IMG/VR virus record: IMGVR_UViG_3300028556_000001
Coordinates: 1 to 64,000 of that record
Strand: one strand, 5' to 3'
Length of the DNA stretch: 64,000 nucleotides
DNA from: a virus
Below are positions 16,392-24,587 of this stretch, in pieces. A program made the position numbers and the translations under genes. How positions within the stretch are numbered: the first letter of the stretch is position 1; the number at the start of each line of letters is the position of its first letter. The notes below the pieces were generated by a model. The model had not been told where the DNA came from. It searched no databases and saw nothing but the letters and a program-made list of their open reading frames with translations.

Positions 16392-16413
16392 TTCATCCTC
16401 TGTCTCCTTGGCC

Positions 16414-16442
16414 CTCCTACGGGGCGCAAACGCCCCTAGGAG
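16414..16442 (+). terminator. Strong hairpin after capsid gene
   Basis: CTCCTA-C-GGGGCG, loop CAAA, CGCCCC-TAGGAG: a 12-bp GC-rich stem with one bulged C. No T-run follows, so it may act as a partial terminator or 3' stabiliser. Confidence 0.7.
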
Positions 16443-16463
16443 CGGTCGGGAAGGCGGAACCCT

Positions 16464-16805
16464 ATGGCTGCCGTCCAACCTGACGATACCCTCGACACAG
16501 CCTTGGCGAAACTGCTGATTCTGTCGGGCGGAACTTGGGCCTCAGACGACAACATCAACACCCTGCTCCGCAAAATCCTTGTCCAGCAGGGCGGAATCAA
16601 GAAACCGGAATACCTCGACACCAACGACATCTTCTGGCGCAAAATCCTCATCAATGCCGCAACCGAAATGGCCGCAGCCGATGACACTGACTTCACTTAC
16701 GCCTACAAAATCCTCCTCGGTGAAGCCGGAGCATTCTCTCCCTCATCGGTGGATACCCTCGTCACTTTGACCAAGAAACTCGTCCTCAACAACGACCCCC
16801 TTTAA
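16464..16805 (+). CDS. Hypothetical small virion-module protein
   Basis: 113 residues, helical, with an internal repeat-like pattern around the motif LLRKILVQQGGIKK / FWRKILINAA / YKILLGEAGA. Lies between the capsid gene and the first LamG protein, 1 base before the latter. Possibly a head or tail accessory protein. Confidence 0.7.
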   Translation: MAAVQPDDTLDTALAKLLILSGGTWASDDNINTLLRKILVQQGGIKKPEYLDTNDIFWRKILINAATEMAAADDTDFTYAYKILLGEAGAFSPSSVDTLVTLTKKLVLNNDPL

Positions 16806-16806
16806 C

Positions 16807-18378
16807 ATGGCCCTTGACCTCACCTACGACGCCACCCAATCCCCGGTCTTCAATAACAAGAACGTGTTGAATCAGATTGGCGTGCCGGGGGATAATACAA
16901 CGGCAACCGGGGGCGATACCCCGGAAATCATCCAAGCCAAGGCCACCACCGCGCTTCTGAATGTCGTGGAAACAGGCGGGGGTGGAGGCGGGGGTAGTCC
17001 TACGGGTGCGGCTGGCGGCGATTTGACGGGCACCTACCCGAATCCGACCATAAAGCCGTCCGTCAATCTTTTAGGCGTTCCAACAATTACGACAACTCCG
17101 GCATTTGGGGATAGCACCACCAAGATTGCGGACACCGCGTTCGTGCAGGCTGCTACCGCCGCCATAGTCTCCAGCAGCTCCCCTTACGTGCCGATGAATG
17201 GTCTGTTTTATCAGTTTAACAACACGACCGGAGGCAACGCCTCTCTAGCCGGGAACACCGCACAGTTGAGCTTCCCCGATAACAAGGTGACTTTCGAGTT
17301 GCGCTTCTGGATTGATAGCTTCACTGGCAACTTCACCCTGATGGACAAATACTTGTCTGGTGCTGGGCAGCGTGAATACCACATTGACATCAACACGGAT
17401 GGTTCGCTCGCGCTCTCCCTCGGGACGGGGTCGGCTGGATTTGGCTTCACTACGGCGGCGGGGACATTTGTGACGGGTCAATGGTATCACATGGCCATAC
17501 CGATTAGCGGGACGGGCGCATCTGCGGCCACCGGTTATGTCAACGGCGTGTCCATTCCGGTTATTGGAAGTGCCGGATGGACGGGATTCCCGACTAACGG
17601 GAGTGCTCCCATTAACGTTGGGGGTGACTGGACAGCCGACTTCCCCGGCGTGATTTCCATTTGCCGGGTGTGGAATCGGGCCCTGTCAGCCGCACAAATC
17701 ACCCAACTCTATCTTGGCGCACCCATCGAATTGTCCGACCAATGGGGCAATCAGACGACGCAGGCATCAGGAACGCTCAAGGGCGTGCAACGGTATCGCA
17801 TTGTCAACTTCGTGGCGGGGGATAACTTTTCCAACCTCGGGGCCACGAATGCCACAGGCAATGAGTTTGTTTGCTCCGGGTTGGGCACGCAGACGCCGAC
17901 GACTTGGACAAACGGCAGCACCCTGAAGCCCATCGGCGTAATTCTCGACCTTGAGCCCAACGGCATCCAGCCGTCGCCGGGCCAGTGGCTCGACCATTCC
18001 TCCAACCAGATTAACTTCCTGCAAGGCGCACCCTCCAATGTTCCGGGTAGCAAGGAAATAAACTACATTTTCTCTTCTAAATTCGTGTGGACTCTCACGG
18101 CCTCCGGGTATCTTGGGGGTTCCAACCGCATTGTCGTTCCGGCCAACTTTATGATAGAGAGCTTGGTGGCCAATGCTGGGAGTTTGGCGGGGGCAACGAA
18201 ACAGATTTCACTCGGCAATACATCCGGGGATGTTTCCTATGGAACGTGGACGGTGGCGAACGGCATTCAGGTTTTGAGCGTGCTGAAATATGCCGACACC
18301 CAGATTCTCTACATAACCTTTGCCGCCGGATTGACCGGAACCATTGTTTTCACCGTCAAAGGATATACCACCTCATAA
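16807..18378 (+). CDS. Tail fibre or decoration protein with LamG-like domain
   Basis: 523 residues. GGGGGGG linker at about 57-63 is followed by AAGGDLTGTYPNPTI, a motif frequent in phage fibre shafts. Residues about 133-310 form a concanavalin/LamG domain (VTFELRFWID..., GQWYHMAIPISG, GVISICRVWNRALSAAQI). The C-terminal 200 residues are beta-rich. LamG domains bind carbohydrate, so host-surface or glycan binding is likely. Confidence 0.75.
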   Translation: MALDLTYDATQSPVFNNKNVLNQIGVPGDNTTATGGDTPEIIQAKATTALLNVVETGGGGGGGSPTGAAGGDLTGTYPNPTIKPSVNLLGVPTITTTPAFGDSTTKIADTAFVQAATAAIVSSSSPYVPMNGLFYQFNNTTGGNASLAGNTAQLSFPDNKVTFELRFWIDSFTGNFTLMDKYLSGAGQREYHIDINTDGSLALSLGTGSAGFGFTTAAGTFVTGQWYHMAIPISGTGASAATGYVNGVSIPVIGSAGWTGFPTNGSAPINVGGDWTADFPGVISICRVWNRALSAAQITQLYLGAPIELSDQWGNQTTQASGTLKGVQRYRIVNFVAGDNFSNLGATNATGNEFVCSGLGTQTPTTWTNGSTLKPIGVILDLEPNGIQPSPGQWLDHSSNQINFLQGAPSNVPGSKEINYIFSSKFVWTLTASGYLGGSNRIVVPANFMIESLVANAGSLAGATKQISLGNTSGDVSYGTWTVANGIQVLSVLKYADTQILYITFAAGLTGTIVFTVKGYTTS

Positions 18379-18379
18379 T

Positions 18380-19681
18380 ATGGCTATTTTAAACAATTCC
18401 ATGACATCAGCGTCTCTGGCGACGCCCACCCCGTCTTCATATTGCTTGGCGTTTGACGGCACACAGAACTATACGACGACCCCAGCCAGCAACGCCTTTT
18501 CTCCGGCAGGGTCTTTCACGCTGGAAATGTGGCTTAATACCAACGATTCTCCCAGTATTGCCATGGGCAACTGGAACGGCAGCAATAAGGGGGTTTTCAT
18601 GGAAGCTACGGGGAGCGCGGGCTCCTCCACTCCGCCGGGGTATTTTCGGTGCGGGATGCAATTTACGACCCAAGGATTTTTGGAAATCCTCTATCCTTGG
18701 TCGTGGGCTGCCGGATGGAACCACTGGGCTTTAGTGTGGAACTCAAGTGCGGCTGGGGTCTATCTCTATCAGAATGGCCAACAGGTAGCTATGTCTCCCA
18801 ATTTTCATATTGGAGATTCCCTCGTCACCTCCCCAACGGCCTTTACCCTTGGCCAGATAAACAGCGGATTCGGTTATGCTGCATTTAGCATCGGGCCGGT
18901 GCGCCTGTCCAACACCGCCCGTTATCAAAACAGCTTTCTCCCGGCTTCCTCATGGCCGAGCGATGCAAACACTGTTTTTGTCTATAACATGGCCGCGGGA
19001 CTGGGCACGACACTCGTGGACGACACAGGCAACCACAATGGCACCCTTACAGGTTCCCCGTTGCCGACATGGAGTAATTTTCCGCTCGCCGTGGGGATTT
19101 CCTCGCCCAACGGGGTTTCTTTTGGGGGCGGCCTTTTTAACAATCTACTCTGCGGGGGACTTACGGCCAACTCCACTTCCAGCGTGGAATCCAGCGCTTC
19201 CACGGGCAGCTTCACGCAATACATCGCAGACGTGTTGGATGCGCCATCAATTGACCCCAACCAACGCCTGTTTTACGCCAGCGACGGAACCTCGATAATG
19301 ATGGACTATAGTTCGGCTCCCCTCATTTACTATGCCGACGGCTTGACTCCATTTTTTGACGGCTCCAACAGCAACCTTAATGCGGACAATGGCAACATTT
19401 TCCTAAACTTGAGTGGTAATGTCATCGCCGATTGTGGAGTGGATGGTCATTTTTGCTTGGATGTGGCCAATCGCATCCTTTACGCCGACGACGGCACGAC
19501 CCATGCGCTGGATTTTTCCAGCCCCAGCGTGGCAACTTTTGGAGCTACCATAGGGATTGCGGGAACGAGTGGGCCGGGGGCTTCCGTGGGCACGTTGACC
19601 AACGCTCCGTCTGTGGGCAATCCGACTGCGTGGGTTCCCTTTCAATTCAATGGCGTGACCAAGCACTTTCCCGCTTGGTAG
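18380..19681 (+). CDS. Second LamG-domain fibre-type protein
   Basis: 433 residues from ATG 18380, two bases after the previous stop. Residues about 20-200 form a LamG fold (FSPAGSFTLEMWLNTN, WNHWALVWNSS, YLYQNGQQVA, ISIGPVRLSNTARY-like). The C-terminus (ASVGTLTNAPSVGNPTAW) resembles a fibre tip with repeated YADDGT segments. Paired with the preceding LamG protein, probably for surface adhesion. Confidence 0.72.
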   Translation: MAILNNSMTSASLATPTPSSYCLAFDGTQNYTTTPASNAFSPAGSFTLEMWLNTNDSPSIAMGNWNGSNKGVFMEATGSAGSSTPPGYFRCGMQFTTQGFLEILYPWSWAAGWNHWALVWNSSAAGVYLYQNGQQVAMSPNFHIGDSLVTSPTAFTLGQINSGFGYAAFSIGPVRLSNTARYQNSFLPASSWPSDANTVFVYNMAAGLGTTLVDDTGNHNGTLTGSPLPTWSNFPLAVGISSPNGVSFGGGLFNNLLCGGLTANSTSSVESSASTGSFTQYIADVLDAPSIDPNQRLFYASDGTSIMMDYSSAPLIYYADGLTPFFDGSNSNLNADNGNIFLNLSGNVIADCGVDGHFCLDVANRILYADDGTTHALDFSSPSVATFGATIGIAGTSGPGASVGTLTNAPSVGNPTAWVPFQFNGVTKHFPAW

Positions 19682-19691
19682 CCTTTCAAAT

Positions 19692-20021
19692 ATGACTCCA
19701 AACAACTACATCAAAACCAGTGGAAACTGGTATTTCCCAACTCCAAATCGTTCCACGGTTCCGGGGCCCAACGGCACCATCCTCACAGGTGGCACCGTGC
19801 TCAATCCGGTGACTGACGCCGGACAGGTGGCCGCATTGGAATCGGCACTCGCCTCCATTGACCCCATTCCGGCGGGAGCGGTCATAAGCACCCAAGGAGT
19901 GCAGGGGCAAATGACCGCGTCGCAGGATTCACCTCCGCTTTATTCCATCCTCCGTGGAGTGGCGTATGTCAATTATGCGGACACCAACGGCAAAAACAGT
20001 TCCATCAGGAAACAACTCTAA
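19692..20021 (+). CDS. Hypothetical 109-residue virion-module protein
   Basis: Starts MTPNNYIKTSGNWYFPTP shortly after the second LamG gene. Beta-rich with Pro/Gly; no recognised domain. Lies 18 bases before the Ig-like gene. Confidence 0.6.
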   Translation: MTPNNYIKTSGNWYFPTPNRSTVPGPNGTILTGGTVLNPVTDAGQVAALESALASIDPIPAGAVISTQGVQGQMTASQDSPPLYSILRGVAYVNYADTNGKNSSIRKQL

Positions 20022-20039
20022 CCCGTAGCCGGGCAATCC

Positions 20040-21353
20040 ATGACGCCCGAATCCGAGCGTATAGACAACTGTTGCTGCAACCCCTGTGGGTTCCCCAACA
20101 ATCAATTTCCGCTTGGACAGCCCCCCCGCCGCAGGAACCGCCAGTGTGCCGACCCCGCGCAATTCATCGGGCCGCTTAATCAATGCGTGGAGATTCCCTT
20201 CTTTGGGAACGACCAGCAGGTTGCGGTTGCCGGATGTTCTTCCGGGGCCGGGGATGATGTGACAGTCGGAGTTGGCTCCAACACCGTATTCTCACACGAA
20301 AGCGTGGATGACGCCAATGTTGCGGCCTACGAATACGCCCTGCAATCGGCAGAAGCGCAAGTCCAGTGCAACAACCAGTTCTTCTCCGCCGCCCAAACCG
20401 CTAACGCGGTGTGTCCCAACGGCCAAGTCCAGCAATACACTTCCCCTGTGGGAGCGTATGTCTCGCAGGTCTCGCAAGTGGACGCCGACACCCAAGCCTA
20501 TAATCTGGCGTTTGCCAAGGCCCAATCATTGTGCGGCCAGACCGAGGCTCCGTCATTTACCCAGCAGCCATCTTCCGTCTCCATTTTTCAGGGACAATCC
20601 GCCACCCTGACCGTGCAAGTTCTCGCCATTCCAGCCGCCGCCTATCAGTGGTTTTCGGGGCACGCAGGAGACGCCTCCAGTCCTATTCCGGGGGCCACCG
20701 GCAGCACTTACATCACCCCCTTGCTTTCCTCCACGGCCTTCTATTGGGTCATGGCCACGAATGCTGCCGGGAGTGTCAACTCCAGCACGGCCACGGTGAC
20801 GGTCGCTTCTCCGGCCATTCAAACCCAACCAACCGGAGGTTCGACCCCCGCCACGCCATCCGGGGTATTTACCCTATCCGTGGTCGTTTCTGGCGCGGTC
20901 AATCCGACCTATCAGTGGTATGTTGGTCTGTCCGGTAACACCTCATCACCCATTGGAGGAGCGACGGGAAGCACCTATAACGCGCCCACAAGCAGCCTTG
21001 GGTCAGTCAATTACTGGGTGCAGTTCACCAACGCCTACGCGCAGTTGAACTCCACGACGGCGACAGTGACGGCCACCGCCAATCCGCCAGTCATTTCCTC
21101 GGTCTTTTGCACGCCACCCAACCCGTCACCCGATGGCTCCTGCCTGTTTACGGTAGTGGCGACAGGGGTGGGCACACTGGCCTACCAGTGGTATCAGGGG
21201 GTTTCGGGGGCGACGACCACTCCCGTTGGCTTCAACCAAAACACCTATACCGTGGACGTGCCTCTAAGTGGCTCCTTCCCGGTCTGGTGTCGAGTTACCG
21301 GCCCCTATGGTTCCGCCGACTCCACCACCGTTTACCCCTGCATCGGCTGTTAA
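20040..21353 (+). CDS. Virion protein with DUF5977-like region and three Ig-like repeats
   Basis: 437 residues. The N-terminal Cys-rich part includes CPNGQ...YVSQVSQVDADTQAYNLAFAKAQSLC, close to the DUF5977 pattern. Three Ig-like repeats follow at about residues 175-260, 262-350 and 352-437, each with a TYQWYxGxxGxxSSPIxGATxSTY core. Ig-like domains on phage virions usually bind carbohydrates weakly. Its stop overlaps the next start (TAATG). Confidence 0.8.
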   Translation: MTPESERIDNCCCNPCGFPNNQFPLGQPPRRRNRQCADPAQFIGPLNQCVEIPFFGNDQQVAVAGCSSGAGDDVTVGVGSNTVFSHESVDDANVAAYEYALQSAEAQVQCNNQFFSAAQTANAVCPNGQVQQYTSPVGAYVSQVSQVDADTQAYNLAFAKAQSLCGQTEAPSFTQQPSSVSIFQGQSATLTVQVLAIPAAAYQWFSGHAGDASSPIPGATGSTYITPLLSSTAFYWVMATNAAGSVNSSTATVTVASPAIQTQPTGGSTPATPSGVFTLSVVVSGAVNPTYQWYVGLSGNTSSPIGGATGSTYNAPTSSLGSVNYWVQFTNAYAQLNSTTATVTATANPPVISSVFCTPPNPSPDGSCLFTVVATGVGTLAYQWYQGVSGATTTPVGFNQNTYTVDVPLSGSFPVWCRVTGPYGSADSTTVYPCIGC

Positions 21354-22777
21354 TGATAGCCTCACCCAGACCTCCGACCGCCCATCCCAATGCGGGCTTC
21401 ATTCCCTTCACGCCCAAATGTGTGGAGGTGCCTTATGCGTCCCCTCCTGCCGGGCCGAAAGTCTATATCACGGGGCCGGACATCTCTTCAGGGCCGAACG
21501 ATGTTCCATGTGGAACATCCTACCCCTACGACCCGCGTAACTTCTCGCTCCTACAGGGAGGCATAGGCTCGAACCAGAACTCGCCCCTCTACGGCAATCG
21601 CTTTGTGCAAGTAGATGAGGTTTGTGCCGCCAATCCGCTCCTGAGCCGAATTGTCGCAGTTCCCCTCAACACCTTCTACGGGACTTCTCAGGCGCAGGCC
21701 GATGCCTTGGCGACTCTCGCTGCCACACAGAAAGCCCTGTATCTCCTTCAGCAGCAGGGCTGCAAGGATGTGTTATTCGCCAATACCGACCAGTCCTTTA
21801 CCGCAACCTGCCAACCGGGAACCATTGGTGATGCCGTTACCGTCACTATTCCACAAGGCAGTTACTTCTCCCCAATTTCACAGGCTGCGGCAGATGCCTT
21901 GGCTGCAACCGTGGCCCACCAACAGGCTCTTGCCGGGCTTTCCTGCACCCAAGTCCAACTCCCGCAAATCCAGCTTCAACCCGTGGGAGGCCAAATTAAC
22001 TCCGGGCAGACCTTTACCCTGTTCTCCGCCGCCTCCGGCGTCCCGGCCCCGACCTATCAGTGGTATCTCGGCAATTCCGGCGACCAGAGCCAGCCCATTG
22101 TCGGAGCAAACTTCCCGGCCTATACGACCCTCGCGCTTTTGCTTACAAGCTCGTTTTGGGTGCAGGCCGTGAATGCCTATGGGTCGGCCAATTCCAATAC
22201 GGCTACGGTCATTGTAGGGGCCGCGCCGACCGCGCCTGTCATCGTCTCCGCCCCGTCAGGCGGAACCGTAAAGCAACCCTCGTCCTTCACTCTCTCGGTC
22301 GTGGCCATTGGGACGCCCACTCTGACCTACCAGTGGTATCTCGGTTTTACGGGAGACACCACGCAGCCCGTTGCAGGAGCGACCAACAATTCCTACACGA
22401 TTACGACCAATACGGCCACTCCCGGCTCCTATAATTACTGGGTGAAGGTGACGAATGGCCTCGGTTCCACCAACAGCCCGACTGCCGTGGTCGTGATTCA
22501 AAACAACCCCCCGACCGTGGTGGTGACGTGGATACCTCTCTTTCCGCACCCCAGCACGCCCTTCACCCTCACGGCCTCGGTCTCCGGTATTGGGGTTCTC
22601 GGCTACCAGTGGTATGTCGGTCTCTCTGGCGATACATCCAGCCCTATCGTTGGTGCCACCAACTCCAGTCTCCCGCGCACCGCCGGAGGGCCCGGGACAG
22701 AACATTTCTGGTGTCAAGTTGCTGGTCTCTACGGGAATGGCAATTCCAACACCGCCAGCGTAATTGTCCAACCATGA
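21353..22777 (+). CDS. Virion protein with DUF5977-like region and three Ig-like repeats, paralogue
   Basis: 474 residues, start ATG at 21353. Same architecture as the preceding gene: DUF5977-like segments (FTATCQPGTIGDAVTVTIPQGSYFSPISQAAADALA), then three Ig-like repeats with TYQWYLGxxGDxxQPIVGA cores. The repeats are shared with the neighbour, so tandem duplication is likely. Probably a decoration or receptor-binding protein. Confidence 0.8.
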   Translation: MIASPRPPTAHPNAGFIPFTPKCVEVPYASPPAGPKVYITGPDISSGPNDVPCGTSYPYDPRNFSLLQGGIGSNQNSPLYGNRFVQVDEVCAANPLLSRIVAVPLNTFYGTSQAQADALATLAATQKALYLLQQQGCKDVLFANTDQSFTATCQPGTIGDAVTVTIPQGSYFSPISQAAADALAATVAHQQALAGLSCTQVQLPQIQLQPVGGQINSGQTFTLFSAASGVPAPTYQWYLGNSGDQSQPIVGANFPAYTTLALLLTSSFWVQAVNAYGSANSNTATVIVGAAPTAPVIVSAPSGGTVKQPSSFTLSVVAIGTPTLTYQWYLGFTGDTTQPVAGATNNSYTITTNTATPGSYNYWVKVTNGLGSTNSPTAVVVIQNNPPTVVVTWIPLFPHPSTPFTLTASVSGIGVLGYQWYVGLSGDTSSPIVGATNSSLPRTAGGPGTEHFWCQVAGLYGNGNSNTASVIVQP

Positions 22778-23127
22778 CTGCTCGCAGACTAAGCCGCGCC
22801 GAACTTCCCGCCGTCTATGAATCGCCGGGGAATGTCTCCGTGCGTAACCATCCGCCCTCCGTGGGCATGATGGCGGTGAATCTCATACGCTCGATTGGCA
22901 CCGTGGCTTACGAAGCGGCGGTCAATGGCCTGCCCGTGGATGTTCCCGATGCCATCTTCGACCAGCGCATTGCGGTCTGCCAAGGGTGCTCTCACTTCGA
23001 CCGCCTTGGAGGAAAGTGCAACATCTGTGGCTGTTCCGCCAAGCGCAAGATGCGCCTCTCGGCCATGAAGTGCCCACTCCCCACCCCCAAGTGGAAAGCA
23101 TGGGACGGCAAAAGCTCGACAATTTAA
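22774..23127 (+). CDS. Small zinc-ribbon protein
   Basis: 117 residues from ATG at 22774 (overlap with the previous TGA). The C-terminal part has CQGCSHFDRLGGKCNICGC, a four-to-five-Cys zinc site, then KCPLPTPKW. This arrangement is common in small proteins within phage tail-fibre regions. Function unknown. Confidence 0.75.
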   Translation: MTARRLSRAELPAVYESPGNVSVRNHPPSVGMMAVNLIRSIGTVAYEAAVNGLPVDVPDAIFDQRIAVCQGCSHFDRLGGKCNICGCSAKRKMRLSAMKCPLPTPKWKAWDGKSSTI

Positions 23128-23166
23128 CGCCAAACCGTTAATCCTCAATCAACCCTCAATTCACCT

Positions 23167-23568
23167 ATGAAAAACTCGTCCACGTCAGGTCTGAAATGGA
23201 TGCCGCTGGGCTCCAAGCCCAAGATGTCCACCGACAGCGCGGCTCCCGCGCCGCCGAAACCGCATTACCCAATGCTCTCCGTCACCCACGAAATGCCCGC
23301 GTCCAAGCCCGATGCCGGGCATCCGATTCCGATGGGCATGTCGCACATGATGGTCAAGGTCAACAAGGTCGGCCACAAGGTCAACCCGGATGGCTCGACC
23401 ACGCACGACATGGAGGTGCATGAAATGGCTCCCGTGGCGATGGACAGTTCGCCCAAGTCCGCGCCGTCTTCTCCCCAGCCCGTGCCGCAGATGAAGTCCG
23501 CGATGGATGGAGTCGAGCAGGCGGTGAAGGACAAGATGCAGGCCAAAATGCGGGCGAGAATGGGTTAA
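23167..23568 (+). CDS. Hypothetical Met/Pro/Lys-rich protein
   Basis: 133 residues, low complexity: SKPKMSTDSAAPAPPKPHYPML, MGMSHMMVKVNKVGHKVNPDGS, then a helical C-terminus ending MQAKMRARMG. The middle (HMMVKVNKVGHKVNPDGSTTHDMEVHE) looks like a small beta unit. Disordered linker or scaffold-like role possible; unproven. Confidence 0.6.
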   Translation: MKNSSTSGLKWMPLGSKPKMSTDSAAPAPPKPHYPMLSVTHEMPASKPDAGHPIPMGMSHMMVKVNKVGHKVNPDGSTTHDMEVHEMAPVAMDSSPKSAPSSPQPVPQMKSAMDGVEQAVKDKMQAKMRARMG

Positions 23569-23574
23569 TTTCCT

Positions 23575-24585
23575 ATGATTGTCAGCGACGTTTGGTATGA
23601 TGCGAGGGACATCTTCGGGAACTGCAATCCCGATGTTCTCTTGGCACGCATATCCGACGCCATCGAATTGCTGTCAGCCAAGGCGAGTCCCGGCTGGGAT
23701 GCGAACCTAGCGGAAATGTCGCTCTGCACCTGTGAGTCGTATGTCACCCTCCCCTACGATGTCGGCACGCCCCTCGCAGTCTCGGCCAACGGTGTTCCGA
23801 GCATTGCGCGGGACAAGTGGTATATCTACCACATCAACGGCACGGGGCCGAAAGGCTGGGTTCCGGCGGGGTTTTGGGACGACGCGGGAGAGCGGCCCAT
23901 CATCCGCGAAATCAAAGTCCCCTCCAAGCTCCTTGTAACCCTCCAATTCGCCACCGACCAGAACAAGGCATTCTGGGTGTATGGCACGGACATCAACGGC
24001 ACGCCGCTTATCACGCTCAATCAGGACGGGACGACCACGCCGGGCATCAACCTGCTTCAGAATTACAATCCGGCGGTGGCGACCGACGTGTATGTAAAAT
24101 GGATTGACCGGATTGTGCGTGAGCCGACCAACGGGTTCGTGAAGCTCTGGGCGGTGGATACCGTGGACAACCTCGGAACCCTGCTGGGCCACTATGAGCC
24201 GCAGGAGACGCAGCCGATGTATCGGCGTGTGAGGTTCCCCTGCAAATCCCAGATACGGATGCGTTACCGTCGCAAGACTCTTCGGGTTTCGGGCCTCAAC
24301 GACTTCATCCCCTTGGACTCCCGCTTCGCCCTCCAGATGATGATGCAGGCGGTGTTCTACTACCGGAACAAGAACTTCGCGGAGGCCGCGCCCTTTGAAA
24401 TCAAGGCCGTGCAGTTCGCTCAGGAGGAGCAGAAAGCGAGGAACGCCATTTCCGGCATAGGCATGCAAGTGAATGTCTGCGACGGAGCGCAGAATGCGAG
24501 TCTCTATGGGTATCCCGCCTCGGACACCGTAGGGTATCCGGGAGGCTACGGCCCCTACTATGGAGGCTCCGGTTACGGAGGTTAG
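23575..24585 (+). CDS. Probable head-tail adaptor (tail tubular protein A-like)
   Basis: 336 residues. Helical C-terminal part (FALQMMMQAVFYYRNKNFAEAAPFEIKAVQFAQEEQKAR) and position directly before a nozzle-like propeller protein fit the gp11/gp12 pair of podoviruses. N-terminal helices (DARDIFGNCNPDVLLARISDAIELL) match the adaptor start. The last 35 residues are Gly/Tyr-rich and disordered. Role by position and pattern, not by a diagnostic motif. Confidence 0.6.
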   Translation: MIVSDVWYDARDIFGNCNPDVLLARISDAIELLSAKASPGWDANLAEMSLCTCESYVTLPYDVGTPLAVSANGVPSIARDKWYIYHINGTGPKGWVPAGFWDDAGERPIIREIKVPSKLLVTLQFATDQNKAFWVYGTDINGTPLITLNQDGTTTPGINLLQNYNPAVATDVYVKWIDRIVREPTNGFVKLWAVDTVDNLGTLLGHYEPQETQPMYRRVRFPCKSQIRMRYRRKTLRVSGLNDFIPLDSRFALQMMMQAVFYYRNKNFAEAAPFEIKAVQFAQEEQKARNAISGIGMQVNVCDGAQNASLYGYPASDTVGYPGGYGPYYGGSGYGG

Positions 24586-24587
24586 CC

